This document shows, piece after piece, positions 25,987 through 35,205 of a stretch of 48,064 nt of DNA. The stretch lies in assembly GCF_014207435.1 (NCBI RefSeq), contig NZ_JACHGH010000018.1, positions 1 through 48,064 of the forward strand, read 5' to 3'. The stretch's first letter is position 1. Each line of letters opens with the position of its first letter. The DNA comes from Salirhabdus euzebyi. GTDB lineage: Bacteria; Bacillota; Bacilli; Bacillales; Alkalibacillaceae. The notes under the pieces are model-generated. The model ran no database searches. It was not told the origin of the DNA and worked only from the letters and a program-made list of their open reading frames with translations. The position numbers and the translations under genes were made by a program.

Positions 25987-26274
25987 AAACTGCGACGTAA
26001 TTAGTGAGTGCTATACGACTGCTTCGGCAGAATACTTCGCGCACCTTAGGGCACGGCCTCAGCCTCCTCGCGGAATACCGCTTCACTGGGGTCTTCAAAC
26101 ACGTGCTGTCCCGCAGGAGTCTATGTATTCTGCCTACGCTAAAAGTGAATTTCGGGCAGTGATGCTCATCATAAAATTGTTTATTTGTGGGATGTCTTCT
26201 CTCTTGTACAAGGCGCCGGACTTCCACTCATCTTGTAAAGGATGAGCGGAGATGTAAAGGTTATGTCGCAGTTT
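25987..26274. repeat. 288-bp inverted-repeat (MITE-like) element, copy 1
   Basis: Bounded by 14-bp terminal inverted repeats AAACTGCGACGTAA (25987-26000) and TTATGTCGCAGTTT (26261-26274), 13 of 14 complementary. Inside, a 10-bp perfect inverted repeat GGCAGAATAC (26026-26035)/GTATTCTGCC (26125-26134) and further short hairpins (CTCATC...GATGAG near 26228). G+C is clearly higher than flanks. The same end sequence and inner blocks (CGCGCACCTT, GCTGTC, AGGAGTCTA) recur at 47912-48064. No transposase and no convincing gene; an 80-codon minus frame inside has no ribosome binding site. It fills most of the 494-base gap between dacF and spoIIAA. Target-site duplication is not evident. Confidence 0.75.
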
Positions 26275-26291
26275 CTATCATAAAGTAACCG

Positions 26292-27458
26292 TTAATTTGC
26301 TTTATTAAAGTTTGCCATTGCACGTTTCATCAACGTCCATACGTTAGCTGTCTTCACGTCTTCATTCACAATAAGAGCGGTTTCTGACATGACTTTCCCA
26401 TTAACTTTCAATTTCATTACACCTACCTGTTGCCCTTTTTCTAAAGGCAACGAAATATTGTCGTTGTATTCAAGTATTTCTTCTTGACTCTCAATTTTTT
26501 CACCATTTTTTAATAGAATGGACACTTTGTCTCCTGTGACAACATCAACTTTGTCTAAATTACCTTTTAATATCTTTAATTGATCAATTACTTCAAAGCG
26601 TTCGAACATAGGTTCAGAATGGTATTGTTGAAATGCATAATCTAACATCTTTGATACATCAGCATTTCTTTTCTTCGTCGTATCTGCTCCCATCACAACA
26701 GCTATTACTCTCATATCATCTCTTTTAGCAGTAGCAGTGAGACAGTATTTTGCTTCACTCGTATAACCCGTTTTCAACCCGTCGACTCCATCATAAAATT
26801 TCACTAATTTATTCGTATTAACGAGCCAAAATTCATCTTCTGTACCTTTGCGTAAATAGTCATCATAAATGCTTGTATATTTCGTTATTTGTTCGTGTTT
26901 TAGCAATTCCTTTGCCATAACAGCCATATCATGTGCTGTACTGTAATGATTTTCTGCTGGGAGACCTGTTGTATTGGCAAAGTGTGTATTTTTTAATCCT
27001 AATTCTTTCACTTTTTCATTCATTTTCTTCACAAAAGCTTTTTCACTACCAGCAATTCTTTCAGCGAGTGCTACAGATGCATCATTACCGGAAGCAACGG
27101 CAACACCTTTTAGTAAATCTTCAATCGACATTTCTTCTCCAGCCTCTAAGAAAATTTGTGATCCTCCCATTGAAGCTGCATATTCACTTATTCTTATTTT
27201 TTCATCTAACGTAATTTTTTCACTCTCAAGAGCTTCCATAATTAAAATTAACGTCATTACTTTTGTCATACTTGCAGGGGGAAGTTGATCTTTAGCATTT
27301 TTTTCATATAAAATTTTACCTGTATCTTTTTCCATTAAAATTGCAGATTTTGAATTTTCTGCTAGGTCAATTTGTTCGGTTTCTTCTGCTTGAACAGGCA
27401 AACCAATTGATGTCACTAATAACATTAATAATGAAAGTATTGAAGCTATTTTTTTCAT
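26292..27458 (-). CDS. dacF: D-alanyl-D-alanine carboxypeptidase DacF
   Basis: A 388-residue low-mass penicillin-binding protein: signal peptide about 1-24, SMTK (Ser63-Lys66), SGN (123-125), KTG (229-231), then a beta-rich C-domain and a C-terminal amphipathic helix. DacF is made in the forespore and trims D-Ala during germ-cell-wall and cortex synthesis. In B. subtilis dacF reads into spoIIAA; here the order is kept but a repeat element lies between. It differs from dacB at 10.6 kb. Confidence 0.94.
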   Translation of the reverse strand: MKKIASILSLLMLLVTSIGLPVQAEETEQIDLAENSKSAILMEKDTGKILYEKNAKDQLPPASMTKVMTLILIMEALESEKITLDEKIRISEYAASMGGSQIFLEAGEEMSIEDLLKGVAVASGNDASVALAERIAGSEKAFVKKMNEKVKELGLKNTHFANTTGLPAENHYSTAHDMAVMAKELLKHEQITKYTSIYDDYLRKGTEDEFWLVNTNKLVKFYDGVDGLKTGYTSEAKYCLTATAKRDDMRVIAVVMGADTTKKRNADVSKMLDYAFQQYHSEPMFERFEVIDQLKILKGNLDKVDVVTGDKVSILLKNGEKIESQEEILEYNDNISLPLEKGQQVGVMKLKVNGKVMSETALIVNEDVKTANVWTLMKRAMANFNKAN

Positions 27459-27486
27459 GTAATTCCCTCCATTCCAGTTGTTTCAT

Positions 27487-27515
27487 ATTTTTTCCAACAT
27501 TGCACGAAATTATAA
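27487..27515 (-). promoter_or_regulatory. Candidate sigma-F promoter of dacF
   Basis: On the minus strand TTATA (27515-27511) and GGAAAAAAT (27495-27487) are 15 bases apart. This fits sigma-F (GYWTA, about 15-16 bases, GGNNANNNT) with one -35 mismatch. dacF is a forespore gene in B. subtilis. Confidence 0.4.
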
Positions 27516-27564
27516 GTATAAAAAAAACTTTTCTTTTTTCATCAAGTAAGAAAAAATATGAAAA

Positions 27565-27591
27565 ATAAAAATCCTGACAATTGTCAGGATT
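27565..27591 (-). terminator. Terminator of the deoB-punA-pdp unit
   Basis: Stem AAATCCTGACAA/TTGTCAGGATTT followed on the minus strand by TTATTTTTC, about 60 bases after the pdp stop. Confidence 0.88.
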
Positions 27592-27651
27592 TTCTTTTCT
27601 ACCACTTCTATTATGGGAATGTATAAAATGCTTTATACAAATATAAGAGAA

Positions 27652-28956
27652 TTACTGTGTAACTACTCCATATATTAATGTTGGTGCCACCACTTCATTA
27701 TCCACTAGCGTAATATTTTTATATAATTTTTCTTTTATTTCTTCTACATCGGAGCTGTTTGCATGTATCGTTAAAAGCGATTCGCCTTGCTTCACATGAT
27801 CCCCAACTTTTTTATTTAAGACAATACCAACACCTAAATCAATTTGTGATTCTTTCGTTGCTCTTCCTGCACCTAACATCATTGCTGCGTGACCAATTTC
27901 ATCTGCAACCATTTCACTAACATATCCTTCTGTTTTTGCAGGTAAATCAAATGAATATGTAGCTTGTGGCATTAGTTTTGGATTATCGACTACTTTTTCA
28001 TTTCCACCTTGTGATTTTAAGAAAGTACGGAATTTATCTAATGCTTTGCCATTGTGCATATTTTCTATTAATTTTTCTCTAGCCTCTTCTAGTGTGTTTG
28101 CTTTCTTCGCTAACACGACCATTTGGCTACCAAGTATTAAGCATAGTTCCGTTAAATCTTCCGGTCCTTTTCCTTGTAAAGTTTCGATTGCTTCCTCCAC
28201 CTCAAGTGCATTACCAATTGCTCTTCCTAATGGTTGACTCATATCACTAATGACAGCCATTGTCTTTCTTCCAACTCTATTTCCAATGGATACCATCGCC
28301 TTAGCTAGTTCTTTTGCCTCTTCTTCCTCTTTCATAAACGCACCTGCACCCGTCTTCACATCTAACACGATTGCATCTGCACCAGCTGCTATTTTTTTGC
28401 TCATGATGGAGCTTGCAATCAATGGAATAGAGTTTACGGTCGCCGTTACATCACGTAGACTATAAAGTTTTTTGTCTGCAGGAGTTAAATTACCTGACTG
28501 ACCAATAACAGAAATTTTATTTTTATTTACTAAATCAATAAACTGATTTTTGTCTAATTCCACATGAAAACCTTCAACTGCCTCAAGTTTATCGATAGTA
28601 CCACCAGTATGACCTAGGCCTCTCCCACTCATCTTCGCTACAGGAACATCTAAAGAGGCAACTAAAGGGGCTAAAATAAGAGTCGTTGTATCCCCTACTC
28701 CTCCAGTGGAATGCTTGTCGACTTTCACCCCTTCAATAGAAGAAAGGTCAATGGTATCACCTGAATTGACCATCGCCATCGTTAAATGAGCCCGCTCTTC
28801 TTCCGTCATATCTTGAAAAAATATAGCCATACAAAATGCACTTGCTTGATAGTCTGGAATTTCACCATTTGTGTAACCGTTTATAAAAAAGTCAATCTCC
28901 TCTTTTGTTAATGCCTGACGGTCTCTTTTTTTTGCAATAATATCGTACATTCTCAT
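27652..28956 (-). CDS. pdp: Pyrimidine-nucleoside phosphorylase
   Basis: A 434-residue family-3 glycosyltransferase. Phosphate-binding [18 protein letters not shown] (about 81-98), [18 protein letters not shown] (about 108-125) and a C-terminal biotinyl-like domain ([19 protein letters not shown]) are all present. It splits uridine, thymidine and deoxyuridine to base and (deoxy)ribose 1-phosphate. Third gene after deoB and punA, with which it forms a nucleoside-salvage operon: its sugar phosphate product is the substrate of DeoB. In B. subtilis pdp is in another locus. Confidence 0.95.
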   Translation of the reverse strand: MRMYDIIAKKRDRQALTKEEIDFFINGYTNGEIPDYQASAFCMAIFFQDMTEEERAHLTMAMVNSGDTIDLSSIEGVKVDKHSTGGVGDTTTLILAPLVASLDVPVAKMSGRGLGHTGGTIDKLEAVEGFHVELDKNQFIDLVNKNKISVIGQSGNLTPADKKLYSLRDVTATVNSIPLIASSIMSKKIAAGADAIVLDVKTGAGAFMKEEEEAKELAKAMVSIGNRVGRKTMAVISDMSQPLGRAIGNALEVEEAIETLQGKGPEDLTELCLILGSQMVVLAKKANTLEEAREKLIENMHNGKALDKFRTFLKSQGGNEKVVDNPKLMPQATYSFDLPAKTEGYVSEMVADEIGHAAMMLGAGRATKESQIDLGVGIVLNKKVGDHVKQGESLLTIHANSSDVEEIKEKLYKNITLVDNEVVAPTLIYGVVTQ

Positions 28957-28984
28957 TACTTAAAGCCCCCTTTAACAGCAGCTG

Positions 28985-29809
28985 TTAATTAGTTTCTGGT
29001 AATGTTTTTACGATTTCCTTTACGAAATCTAAAAAGTTTTGTTTAACCTTTTCCGTTGTTTCTATTACTTCATCATGTGAAAGTGGTTGATCTAAAATTC
29101 CAGCTGCCATGTTAGAAATACATGAAATTCCTAACACTTTTAGCCCAGCGTGGTTGGCGACAATGACCTCAGGAACGGTAGACATTCCAACAGCATCTCC
29201 ACCTAACGCACGAAGCATTCTTATTTCAGCTCCCGTTTCATAAGAGGGACCTGTATTCCCTACGTACACACCTTTTTGTAATTTTAAGCCAAGCTTTTCC
29301 GCACACTTTTCACCATGTGCCAAAAGCTGTTTAGAATAGGCTTCCGACATATCAGGGAAACGGGGTCCTAATTCTTCATTATTTGGTCCAATCAAAGGAT
29401 TGGTGCCCATCATATTTATATGATCATGTATTAACATTAAATCTCCTGGCTCAAAACTTTCATTTATTCCACCGGCTGCATTCGTTACAACTACTTTTTC
29501 TACCCCAATTTCCTTCATCACTCGAATAGGAAAGGTTACTTGCTCCATTGTATAGCCTTCATAAAAATGAAAACGCCCCTGCATCGCAATAACTGCTTTT
29601 CCTGCTAAAGTACCAATAACTAATTGTCCTTTATGACCAGCTACTGTAGATTGAGGAAAATGAGGAATTTCATGATAAGGAATTTCTGTTGCTTCTTGGA
29701 TCTCATCTGCTAATACGCCAAGACCAGAACCTAATACAAGTCCTATTGTTGGTTGCTTTCCTTTTAATTTTTCCGATATAAAGCTTGCTGCATCTTTTAC
29801 ATTTGTCAC
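28985..29809 (-). CDS. punA: Purine nucleoside phosphorylase I
   Basis: A 274-residue trimeric PNP of the inosine/guanosine type: GLVLGSGLGVLAD (about 23-35), phosphate loop VAGHKGQLVIG, MQGRFHFYEGY and VVTNAAGGIN. It cleaves purine nucleosides to base plus ribose 1-phosphate. GTG start behind GGGGGAAT. It lies between deoB and pdp, the same neighbours in function; corresponds to B. subtilis pupG. Confidence 0.95.
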   Translation of the reverse strand: MTNVKDAASFISEKLKGKQPTIGLVLGSGLGVLADEIQEATEIPYHEIPHFPQSTVAGHKGQLVIGTLAGKAVIAMQGRFHFYEGYTMEQVTFPIRVMKEIGVEKVVVTNAAGGINESFEPGDLMLIHDHINMMGTNPLIGPNNEELGPRFPDMSEAYSKQLLAHGEKCAEKLGLKLQKGVYVGNTGPSYETGAEIRMLRALGGDAVGMSTVPEVIVANHAGLKVLGISCISNMAAGILDQPLSHDEVIETTEKVKQNFLDFVKEIVKTLPETN

Positions 29810-29867
29810 AGTTTATTCCCCCTAAAGAATGTGTGTAATTACTTGTATTTTATTATGGAACAAATTT

Positions 29868-31046
29868 CTATTGAATGTCTGTCAAAAAGCTCTTTCCGTA
29901 TTTTGGTAATGGCACTTTATAATTTTCTGCTATTGTTGCACCAATATCGGCAAATGTTTGTCTTTGCGTTAGTTCTTTTCCAACATCAATTCCTTTATGG
30001 AATACGAGAAGTGGAACTAGTTCTCTCGTATGATCTGTTCCTGGATGAACAGGATCATTTCCATGGTCTGCCGTAATGATTAATAAATCATCGTCGGTGA
30101 TTTTGTTTAAAATTTCTGGAAGTCTCGCATCAAATTCTTGTAAAGCTTCTCCATATCCTTGAGGGTCACGTCGGTGTCCATATTTTGCATCAAAATCAAC
30201 TAGGTTTAAGAAATTCAAGCCATGAAAATCCTTATCCATGGATGCCACTAGCTTATCTACACCATCCATGTTGTCCTTTGTGCGAATTGTTTCCGTAACT
30301 CCTTCATTATCGTAAATGTCGGATATTTTTCCTAACGCAATGACATCTAAATTGTTATCCTTTAACTCATTCATAACTGTACGTCCGAAAGGCTTTAATG
30401 CATAATCATGTCTATTGGAAGTGCGCTCAAATGAACCAGGCTTACCGATAAAAGGTCTAGCAATAATTCTTCCAATCATATACTTTTCGTTTTTCGTTAA
30501 TTGTCTTGCTATTTCACAAATGTGATACTGTTCATCTATCGATATGATTTCTTCATGTGCTGCTATTTGGAGTACCGAATCCGCAGAAGTATAAACAATT
30601 AAAGCACCTGTTTCCATGTGCTCCTGTCCTAGTTCTTTCATAATTTCAGTACCCGAAGCAGGTTTATTTCCGATTATTCTTCTCCCCGTTTTCTCCTCTA
30701 GTTCACCAATTAAATCTTGAGGAAAGCCATCAGGAAAAGTTTGAAAGGGCGTGTCAATATGTAAACCCATGATTTCCCAGTGGCCAGTCATTGTATCTTT
30801 ACCATTTGATGCTTCCTGCATGGTTGTGTAATGTGCTTGTGGCTTATCTGCTTTTTGAATTCCTTTTATTTCACGAATATTACTCAGCCCGAGCTTGCCC
30901 ATGTTTGGCATATGTAGACCATTCATATGCTCCGCTATATGTCCCAGTGTATCAGCTCCAACATCATTAAATTTTTCTGCATCCGCTGCTTCACCTATTC
31001 CTACTGAATCTAAGACGATTAAAAAAGTTCTCTTGAACGTTTTCAT
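29868..31046 (-). CDS. deoB: Phosphopentomutase
   Basis: A 392-residue alkaline-phosphatase-superfamily mutase. Metal ligands are visible in [12 protein letters not shown] (N-terminus), [12 protein letters not shown], and [18 protein letters not shown] (about 327-344). It interconverts (deoxy)ribose 1-phosphate and 5-phosphate, so feeding nucleoside sugars into central metabolism. I chose the ATG at 31046 as it is 6 bases after GGAGGG; an upstream ATG at 31106 has no site. First gene of deoB-punA-pdp; corresponds to B. subtilis drm. Confidence 0.95.
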   Translation of the reverse strand: MKTFKRTFLIVLDSVGIGEAADAEKFNDVGADTLGHIAEHMNGLHMPNMGKLGLSNIREIKGIQKADKPQAHYTTMQEASNGKDTMTGHWEIMGLHIDTPFQTFPDGFPQDLIGELEEKTGRRIIGNKPASGTEIMKELGQEHMETGALIVYTSADSVLQIAAHEEIISIDEQYHICEIARQLTKNEKYMIGRIIARPFIGKPGSFERTSNRHDYALKPFGRTVMNELKDNNLDVIALGKISDIYDNEGVTETIRTKDNMDGVDKLVASMDKDFHGLNFLNLVDFDAKYGHRRDPQGYGEALQEFDARLPEILNKITDDDLLIITADHGNDPVHPGTDHTRELVPLLVFHKGIDVGKELTQRQTFADIGATIAENYKVPLPKYGKSFLTDIQ

Positions 31047-31246
31047 CTTCATCCCTCCTATAATATGACATTCCCTATTTTGTAACGAATTATGATATTT
31101 TACCATTTTAATTATGTGTTAATATGTAAGCCACTTCTTAAAAATCACCTAGCACTAAAAATTGAAGGCTGCAATTTTTTTAAAAAATAAACTTTGCTGA
31201 AAGTAAAATAAAGCCCCCTTTTATTTAGGAAGCCCTAAGCTGGTGA

Positions 31247-32134
31247 CTAGGCTCTTGGATGGAAGTTTCGGTATACATCCTTAAGTCTTGCCTTTGTCAC
31301 ATGGGTATATATTTGTGTTGTAGAAATATCAGCATGTCCTAACATTTCCTGAACTGCTCTTAAGTCTGCCCCATTTTCTAATAAATGTGTTGCAAAGGAA
31401 TGTCTCAACGTATGGGGAGTAATTTCTTTTTCTATTCCTTTTTCCTTTGCAATTCCTTTTAATACCTTCCAAAATCCTTGTCTAGACATTGGTCTGCCAT
31501 GGTGGTTTACAAATAACGCTTCTTCTCTCTTTCCTTTTAACAACTTTGGACGAGCATCTTCCATATAAAATTGAACAGCTTTTTCGGCATGGGATCCTAA
31601 CGGTACAATTCGTTCCTTAGATCCTTTTCCAAAACAGCGAATAAAACCCATTGTCAAATGTAAATCACTTAGTGTCAATGTCAACAGTTCTGTTACCCGC
31701 AATCCTGTAGCATACATAACCTCTAGCATCGCTCGATTTCGATGTATAAATGGATCATTTCCTTCTAAATCTAGTAATAACTCCACTTCTTTGTTCGATA
31801 AAACCTTTGGTAGCTTGCGTTCTTTTCTAGGCGTTTCTATATGTAAGCTAGGATCTTTATTTATGTTATATTCTCTTACTAGAAATTGATGGAAAGCTCG
31901 AATCGTTGATAAAAATCTAGAAATGGTTGCGGTAGAGCGCCCTAATTGATATTGATGACTTAAAAACTGCATAATATGTGTTCGCTGAACGTTACTTATG
32001 TCTTTTAGTTCACATTTGTTTGTCAAAAATGCTACGTATTGTTTCAAGTCTCTCTCGTATGATAGTAATGTGTTTTTTGAGAGTCCTCGCTCAATCGTTA
32101 AATAATGTAGAAAGTCTCTCGTTTCATCTCGCAT
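31247..32134 (-). CDS. xerD: Site-specific tyrosine recombinase XerD
   Basis: A 295-residue tyrosine recombinase with N-terminal SAM-like core-binding domain (about 1-85) and a complete catalytic set: Arg146 (ATGLRVTEL), His241 and Arg244 ([10 protein letters not shown]), His267 (LGHADI) and Tyr276. It resolves chromosome dimers at dif together with CodV/XerC. Position between yqzK/fur and deoB is that of B. subtilis ripX (xerD), which separates it from xerC and from phage integrases. Confidence 0.95.
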   Translation of the reverse strand: MRDETRDFLHYLTIERGLSKNTLLSYERDLKQYVAFLTNKCELKDISNVQRTHIMQFLSHQYQLGRSTATISRFLSTIRAFHQFLVREYNINKDPSLHIETPRKERKLPKVLSNKEVELLLDLEGNDPFIHRNRAMLEVMYATGLRVTELLTLTLSDLHLTMGFIRCFGKGSKERIVPLGSHAEKAVQFYMEDARPKLLKGKREEALFVNHHGRPMSRQGFWKVLKGIAKEKGIEKEITPHTLRHSFATHLLENGADLRAVQEMLGHADISTTQIYTHVTKARLKDVYRNFHPRA

Positions 32135-32138
32135 TTGT

Positions 32139-32357
32139 TTACTCCCCTAATCGGAAAAAGATAGATAAACGATCTACCCAATTATCTTCCTCCAGTTCGA
32201 ATACTTTTACAGCATTTCCTTCTGGTTCATCATAACGATGAAAATTTTCATATTCTTCATGCATCATTCTTAAACCAAAGTAAAAGAAAAAAGTACTAAC
32301 AATAAAGATAAGAAATACTTTCAAAAATTCTTTACATAATTGATACCATTTCGTCAT
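32139..32357 (-). CDS. yqzK: YqzK-family small membrane protein (DUF4227)
   Basis: A 72-residue protein with one transmembrane helix (about 12-29, [18 protein letters not shown]) and a charged C-terminal part ending LSIFFRLGE. Same size and place as B. subtilis YqzK between fur and xerD; no function is known. Four bases separate it from xerD, so they are cotranscribed. Confidence 0.82.
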   Translation of the reverse strand: MTKWYQLCKEFLKVFLIFIVSTFFFYFGLRMMHEEYENFHRYDEPEGNAVKVFELEEDNWVDRLSIFFRLGE

Positions 32358-32561
32358 TGGCCTGTTCCCCTTCTAAATCTGTTAAATGATGACTTAGTAC
32401 AAGATATGCCAATTTCAACGATATTTATACTACTTTTTTCCTTCACTCAAAACTACCGTAACTGATTTGTTCATTTTTGTAAATAGAGTAGAATTACTTT
32501 ATTGACAATATAGAGTAGCTCGGCTCAAAGACATCACATAAATGCCTTATACTTTATAGGC

Positions 32562-32598
32562 ACAAAAAAACCTTTTTTCAGCTTAGAAAAAAGGTTAC
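32562..32598 (-). terminator. Terminator of fur
   Basis: Stem AACCTTTTTTC/GAAAAAAGGTT with a 6-base loop, followed on the minus strand by TTTTT. A second short palindrome (TGCCTTATA/TATAGGCA, 32543-32561) directly follows it. Confidence 0.88.
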
Positions 32599-32608
32599 AT
32601 TTCAACAT

Positions 32609-33091
32609 TTATAAACTTTTTGCTTTCTCCGATTCCTCAGCATTTTCCACTTCACTCGTTTGACATTTTCGACATATGCCATGGAAGGTTAAACGGTGAT
32701 CCTTTACTTGAAATCCCCAATCCTTTTCCACGATTTTTTCCACATCTCCAAGTAGATCCTCCACAATTTCTTCTACAGATCCACATTCAATACATACTAA
32801 ATGGTGATGGAAATGCTCTGCGCCTTCTTTTCGCAAATCATACCTAGACACACCATCGCCAAAATTTATTTTATCTACCACTTTTAATTCCGATAATAAT
32901 TCTAATGTACGGTATACAGTAGCTAATCCTATTTCTGGTGCTTTTTCTTTTACGAGGAGGTATACATCTTCCGCGCTTAAATGATCCTCTTCATTTTCTA
33001 ATAACACAAGAACCGTTGCTTCCCGCTGTGGGGTTAGCTTATAACTTTGGGAATGTAGTTGTTTTTTTATCTTTTCCAGACGGTGTTCCAT
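32609..33091 (-). CDS. fur: Ferric uptake regulator Fur
   Basis: A 160-residue Fur-family repressor. The N-terminal winged helix covers about 5-85 (LTPQREATVLVLLENEEDHLSAEDVY); the dimerisation domain has HFHHHLVCIECG (about 90-101) and GICRKC, giving the structural zinc cysteines and regulatory histidines. With ferrous iron it blocks siderophore and iron-uptake genes. I chose the ATG at 33091 (GGGAGG site); the ORF extends further up without a site. Synteny with spoIIM and yqzK separates it from PerR and Zur. Confidence 0.94.
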   Translation of the reverse strand: MEHRLEKIKKQLHSQSYKLTPQREATVLVLLENEEDHLSAEDVYLLVKEKAPEIGLATVYRTLELLSELKVVDKINFGDGVSRYDLRKEGAEHFHHHLVCIECGSVEEIVEDLLGDVEKIVEKDWGFQVKDHRLTFHGICRKCQTSEVENAEESEKAKSL

Positions 33092-33123
33092 GGGTCTGCT
33101 CCCTCCCTCGTAACTCCTCTTAA

Positions 33124-33152
33124 TTATAAGCAGACACGGAACAAGTGTCAAA
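33124..33152 (-). promoter_or_regulatory. Consensus sigma-A promoter of fur
   Basis: On the minus strand TTGACA (33152-33147), exactly 17 bases, TATAAT (33129-33124): both hexamers are perfect matches. It lies 33 bases upstream of the fur start codon. Confidence 0.9.
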
Positions 33153-33153
33153 T

Positions 33154-33168
33154 TAAAATCATTATAAT
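33154..33168. promoter_or_regulatory. PerR-box-like operator upstream of fur
   Basis: TTAAAATCATTATAA differs at one position from the PerR consensus TTATAATNATTATAA and lies one base from the -35 of the fur promoter. In B. subtilis fur is a member of the PerR regulon, so peroxide-dependent control is likely. Confidence 0.7.
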
Positions 33169-33199
33169 CTAATCTAAATAATTATTTTAATCTAGCTAG

Positions 33200-33841
33200 T
33201 TAAAACGCCCAATTAACAACTAATCTCATTGTATGTGGTGATAAGAAAGTCTCCACAATGGATGCAACTAAGGTAATCACTAAAACAACGAGAAAAACAG
33301 AAGAATATTGCACAAAATGTTTTCGAATTGGCTGATGATACGTTTTTGTTACAAATAGCCTTCTTATTAAATGGAGGGAGAATATCATTGCAAAACTTCC
33401 AGCAATCAAGTATGCCGGAATAACAAAAATGTTCTGAGGTGCAATAGATGCTGATGCCATGAGAAGACCAAACCATCCTATTTGATTCACTAAAAACCCA
33501 ACAGAAAAACCTATAACAATTCCTTTCATAAAGATGAAAATCCAAATGATAGGAATACCAATAATAGACAATCCGAGAATAAATATAAGTAAAATATATT
33601 TAAAATGATAGAAGAAGCTTGATTGAAATAAATCCTGTTCATGTAGTAGAGAACCCTCTTGTACTTGTCCAAAAAATTGATGGAGGTAAAAATATAAATC
33701 TTGCTTTTGAATGAAACTCATACTATTGACGATCACTGCACCAAAGATAACTCCGATGAGAAATAGAACAAACATAAATAAATAAATACTACTATATTCA
33801 GAAACTTTAATTTTAGAGCCAATGTTTTTTTTCTTAAGCAT
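33200..33841 (-). CDS. spoIIM: Stage II sporulation protein M
   Basis: A 213-residue membrane protein with five helices (about 20-40, 82-108, 110-125, 137-158, 182-200) and a conserved core FMKGIVIGFSVGFLVNQ. SpoIIM is the mother-cell scaffold that joins SpoIID and SpoIIP at the septum for engulfment of the forespore. It lies between fur and yqxK as in B. subtilis. Length matches the family (about 214). Confidence 0.95.
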   Translation of the reverse strand: MLKKKNIGSKIKVSEYSSIYLFMFVLFLIGVIFGAVIVNSMSFIQKQDLYFYLHQFFGQVQEGSLLHEQDLFQSSFFYHFKYILLIFILGLSIIGIPIIWIFIFMKGIVIGFSVGFLVNQIGWFGLLMASASIAPQNIFVIPAYLIAGSFAMIFSLHLIRRLFVTKTYHQPIRKHFVQYSSVFLVVLVITLVASIVETFLSPHTMRLVVNWAF

Positions 33842-34020
33842 GAAAATCCTCCATTCAACTGGTCTATGAGAGTAACTAGCCTGTCGCCTGCTCTATTGCG
33901 AAAGGCATAAATTACTCTATTATCTATTTACTGTTACTCTATGAACTAGAAATAAAAAATAGACCAAAAATGAAGAATTAAAATTGTCAGGAAAAACGAA
34001 AGCCAAATACAAGGAAAACT

Positions 34021-35199
34021 CTATTTTTGTTGCATGGAAACTTTCCCGTATTTTCCGCCTCCTCCAGCTTCAAATGAAAGTTCTCCTCTTCTCATCGAGA
34101 CAATCATTTGTACAATATTTTCCTTAACTGCAGCTCTCAGCTCTTCCTTGGACGCTTTATGAAGGATGTACATTTCCGTACCAACGATGTCTAGCAATTT
34201 TTCTAATGTTTTTACCCCTAATCCTGGTAAATATTCCAGTGGGACTTGATGTATATAGTCAGGGCGTTCCCTGTTACTTGTACCAGAGCTAGCTAGCTCC
34301 GTAATCCTTTCAGAAACACCCTTGATAATGGTCTTATTTCCACAATGAATACAAGGACCCCCATAGCTAGTCTCTAGTAAACATTCCGCACACACAGTAG
34401 TAAAATATTTCCCTAGTACAGGGTTCATACCATAATTGGCTAATACTTTGCGCCCTGCCTTCTCTCCTAAGGCAAGTCGAAATTCCTTAAAAGTTGCCTC
34501 ATTCATTCTAATCTTCTGATACTCTCTTGCAATTTTTTTCAATGAATGAGCATCTGAATTTGTCAAAAAGGTATAGGCGGACAGTTCCTGAATTTGATCG
34601 GCCATCGTAGTGTCAGAACTTAATCCAAGCTCTACAGCATCAATCAGTGCTGGGTCAAACACTTCTTGAAGGGTCTTTTTTACACCCTTTCCGTATAGAC
34701 TTTTAAAAGGAGTAAAAACATGTGCAGGAATAAATAATCCCTTTAACCTCTTTACTATTTCTTGAAGCTCCTTTGCAGTCCCATACATTCGTTGAGAACT
34801 AAGAGTTATATTTGTTACCCGTGTACTAAACCAATTCGTAAATAGCTGCATTTTTTCTAAGTTTGGGAAAAAGCAAAGTATATGTATAGGGCCATAGCAG
34901 TTGGAGTCATATATTTCTACCTCTGATCCTAAAAGAAGAGTCACGTCTTGAAAACGCACACCACCTTCTTCTAATTCAAACGCTTCTCCATTCAAAATAA
35001 GCTGTTCCAACTCCTCTTGAACAGCAGGTACATGTGCATCAATAATCCCAATCATATCGAGTCCTTTTCGTTTGGATGCCTCTACTAAAATGTTTGTAAG
35101 GGTAAGGTTTTTAGAAGCCGTGATTTTAACAGGCTTTCCATACATCGTACTTCCTATATGAATATGTAAATCAGCAAAATATTCTTTCCACACTGTCAT
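34021..35199 (-). CDS. yqxK: Endonuclease Q homologue (TIGR00375, YqxK)
   Basis: A 392-residue protein with an N-terminal PHP-type metal-binding fold: YFADLHIHIG (Asp10, His12, His14), IDAHVPAVQ, and TNSDAHSLK near residue 220. A four-cysteine zinc cluster (CAEC...CIHCG) lies at about 276-294, followed by a helix-hairpin-helix-like C-part (LPGLGVKTLEKLLDI). This is the architecture of EndoQ, which nicks 5' of deaminated bases such as uracil, hypoxanthine and abasic sites. It ends the nudF-yqxK pair with 6 bases between. Activity is inferred from family. Confidence 0.85.
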   Translation of the reverse strand: MTVWKEYFADLHIHIGSTMYGKPVKITASKNLTLTNILVEASKRKGLDMIGIIDAHVPAVQEELEQLILNGEAFELEEGGVRFQDVTLLLGSEVEIYDSNCYGPIHILCFFPNLEKMQLFTNWFSTRVTNITLSSQRMYGTAKELQEIVKRLKGLFIPAHVFTPFKSLYGKGVKKTLQEVFDPALIDAVELGLSSDTTMADQIQELSAYTFLTNSDAHSLKKIAREYQKIRMNEATFKEFRLALGEKAGRKVLANYGMNPVLGKYFTTVCAECLLETSYGGPCIHCGNKTIIKGVSERITELASSGTSNRERPDYIHQVPLEYLPGLGVKTLEKLLDIVGTEMYILHKASKEELRAAVKENIVQMIVSMRRGELSFEAGGGGKYGKVSMQQK

Positions 35200-35205
35200 A
35201 GGCTA

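Noticed and set aside
25985-26227. An 80-codon minus-strand frame inside the inverted-repeat element
   Set aside because: It is basic and Cys-rich without ribosome binding site and follows the palindromic GC-rich repeat; it reads as a by-product of the element.
31247-32134. Integrase of a mobile element
   Set aside because: The tyrosine recombinase sits in the conserved fur-yqzK-xerD-deoB order with no attachment sites or cargo, so it is chromosomal XerD.
32543-32561. Short palindrome TGCCTTATA...TATAGGCA beside the fur terminator as an operator
   Set aside because: It lies downstream of fur and far from the yqzK start; no regulator is known for it and it may only be a second hairpin of the terminator.
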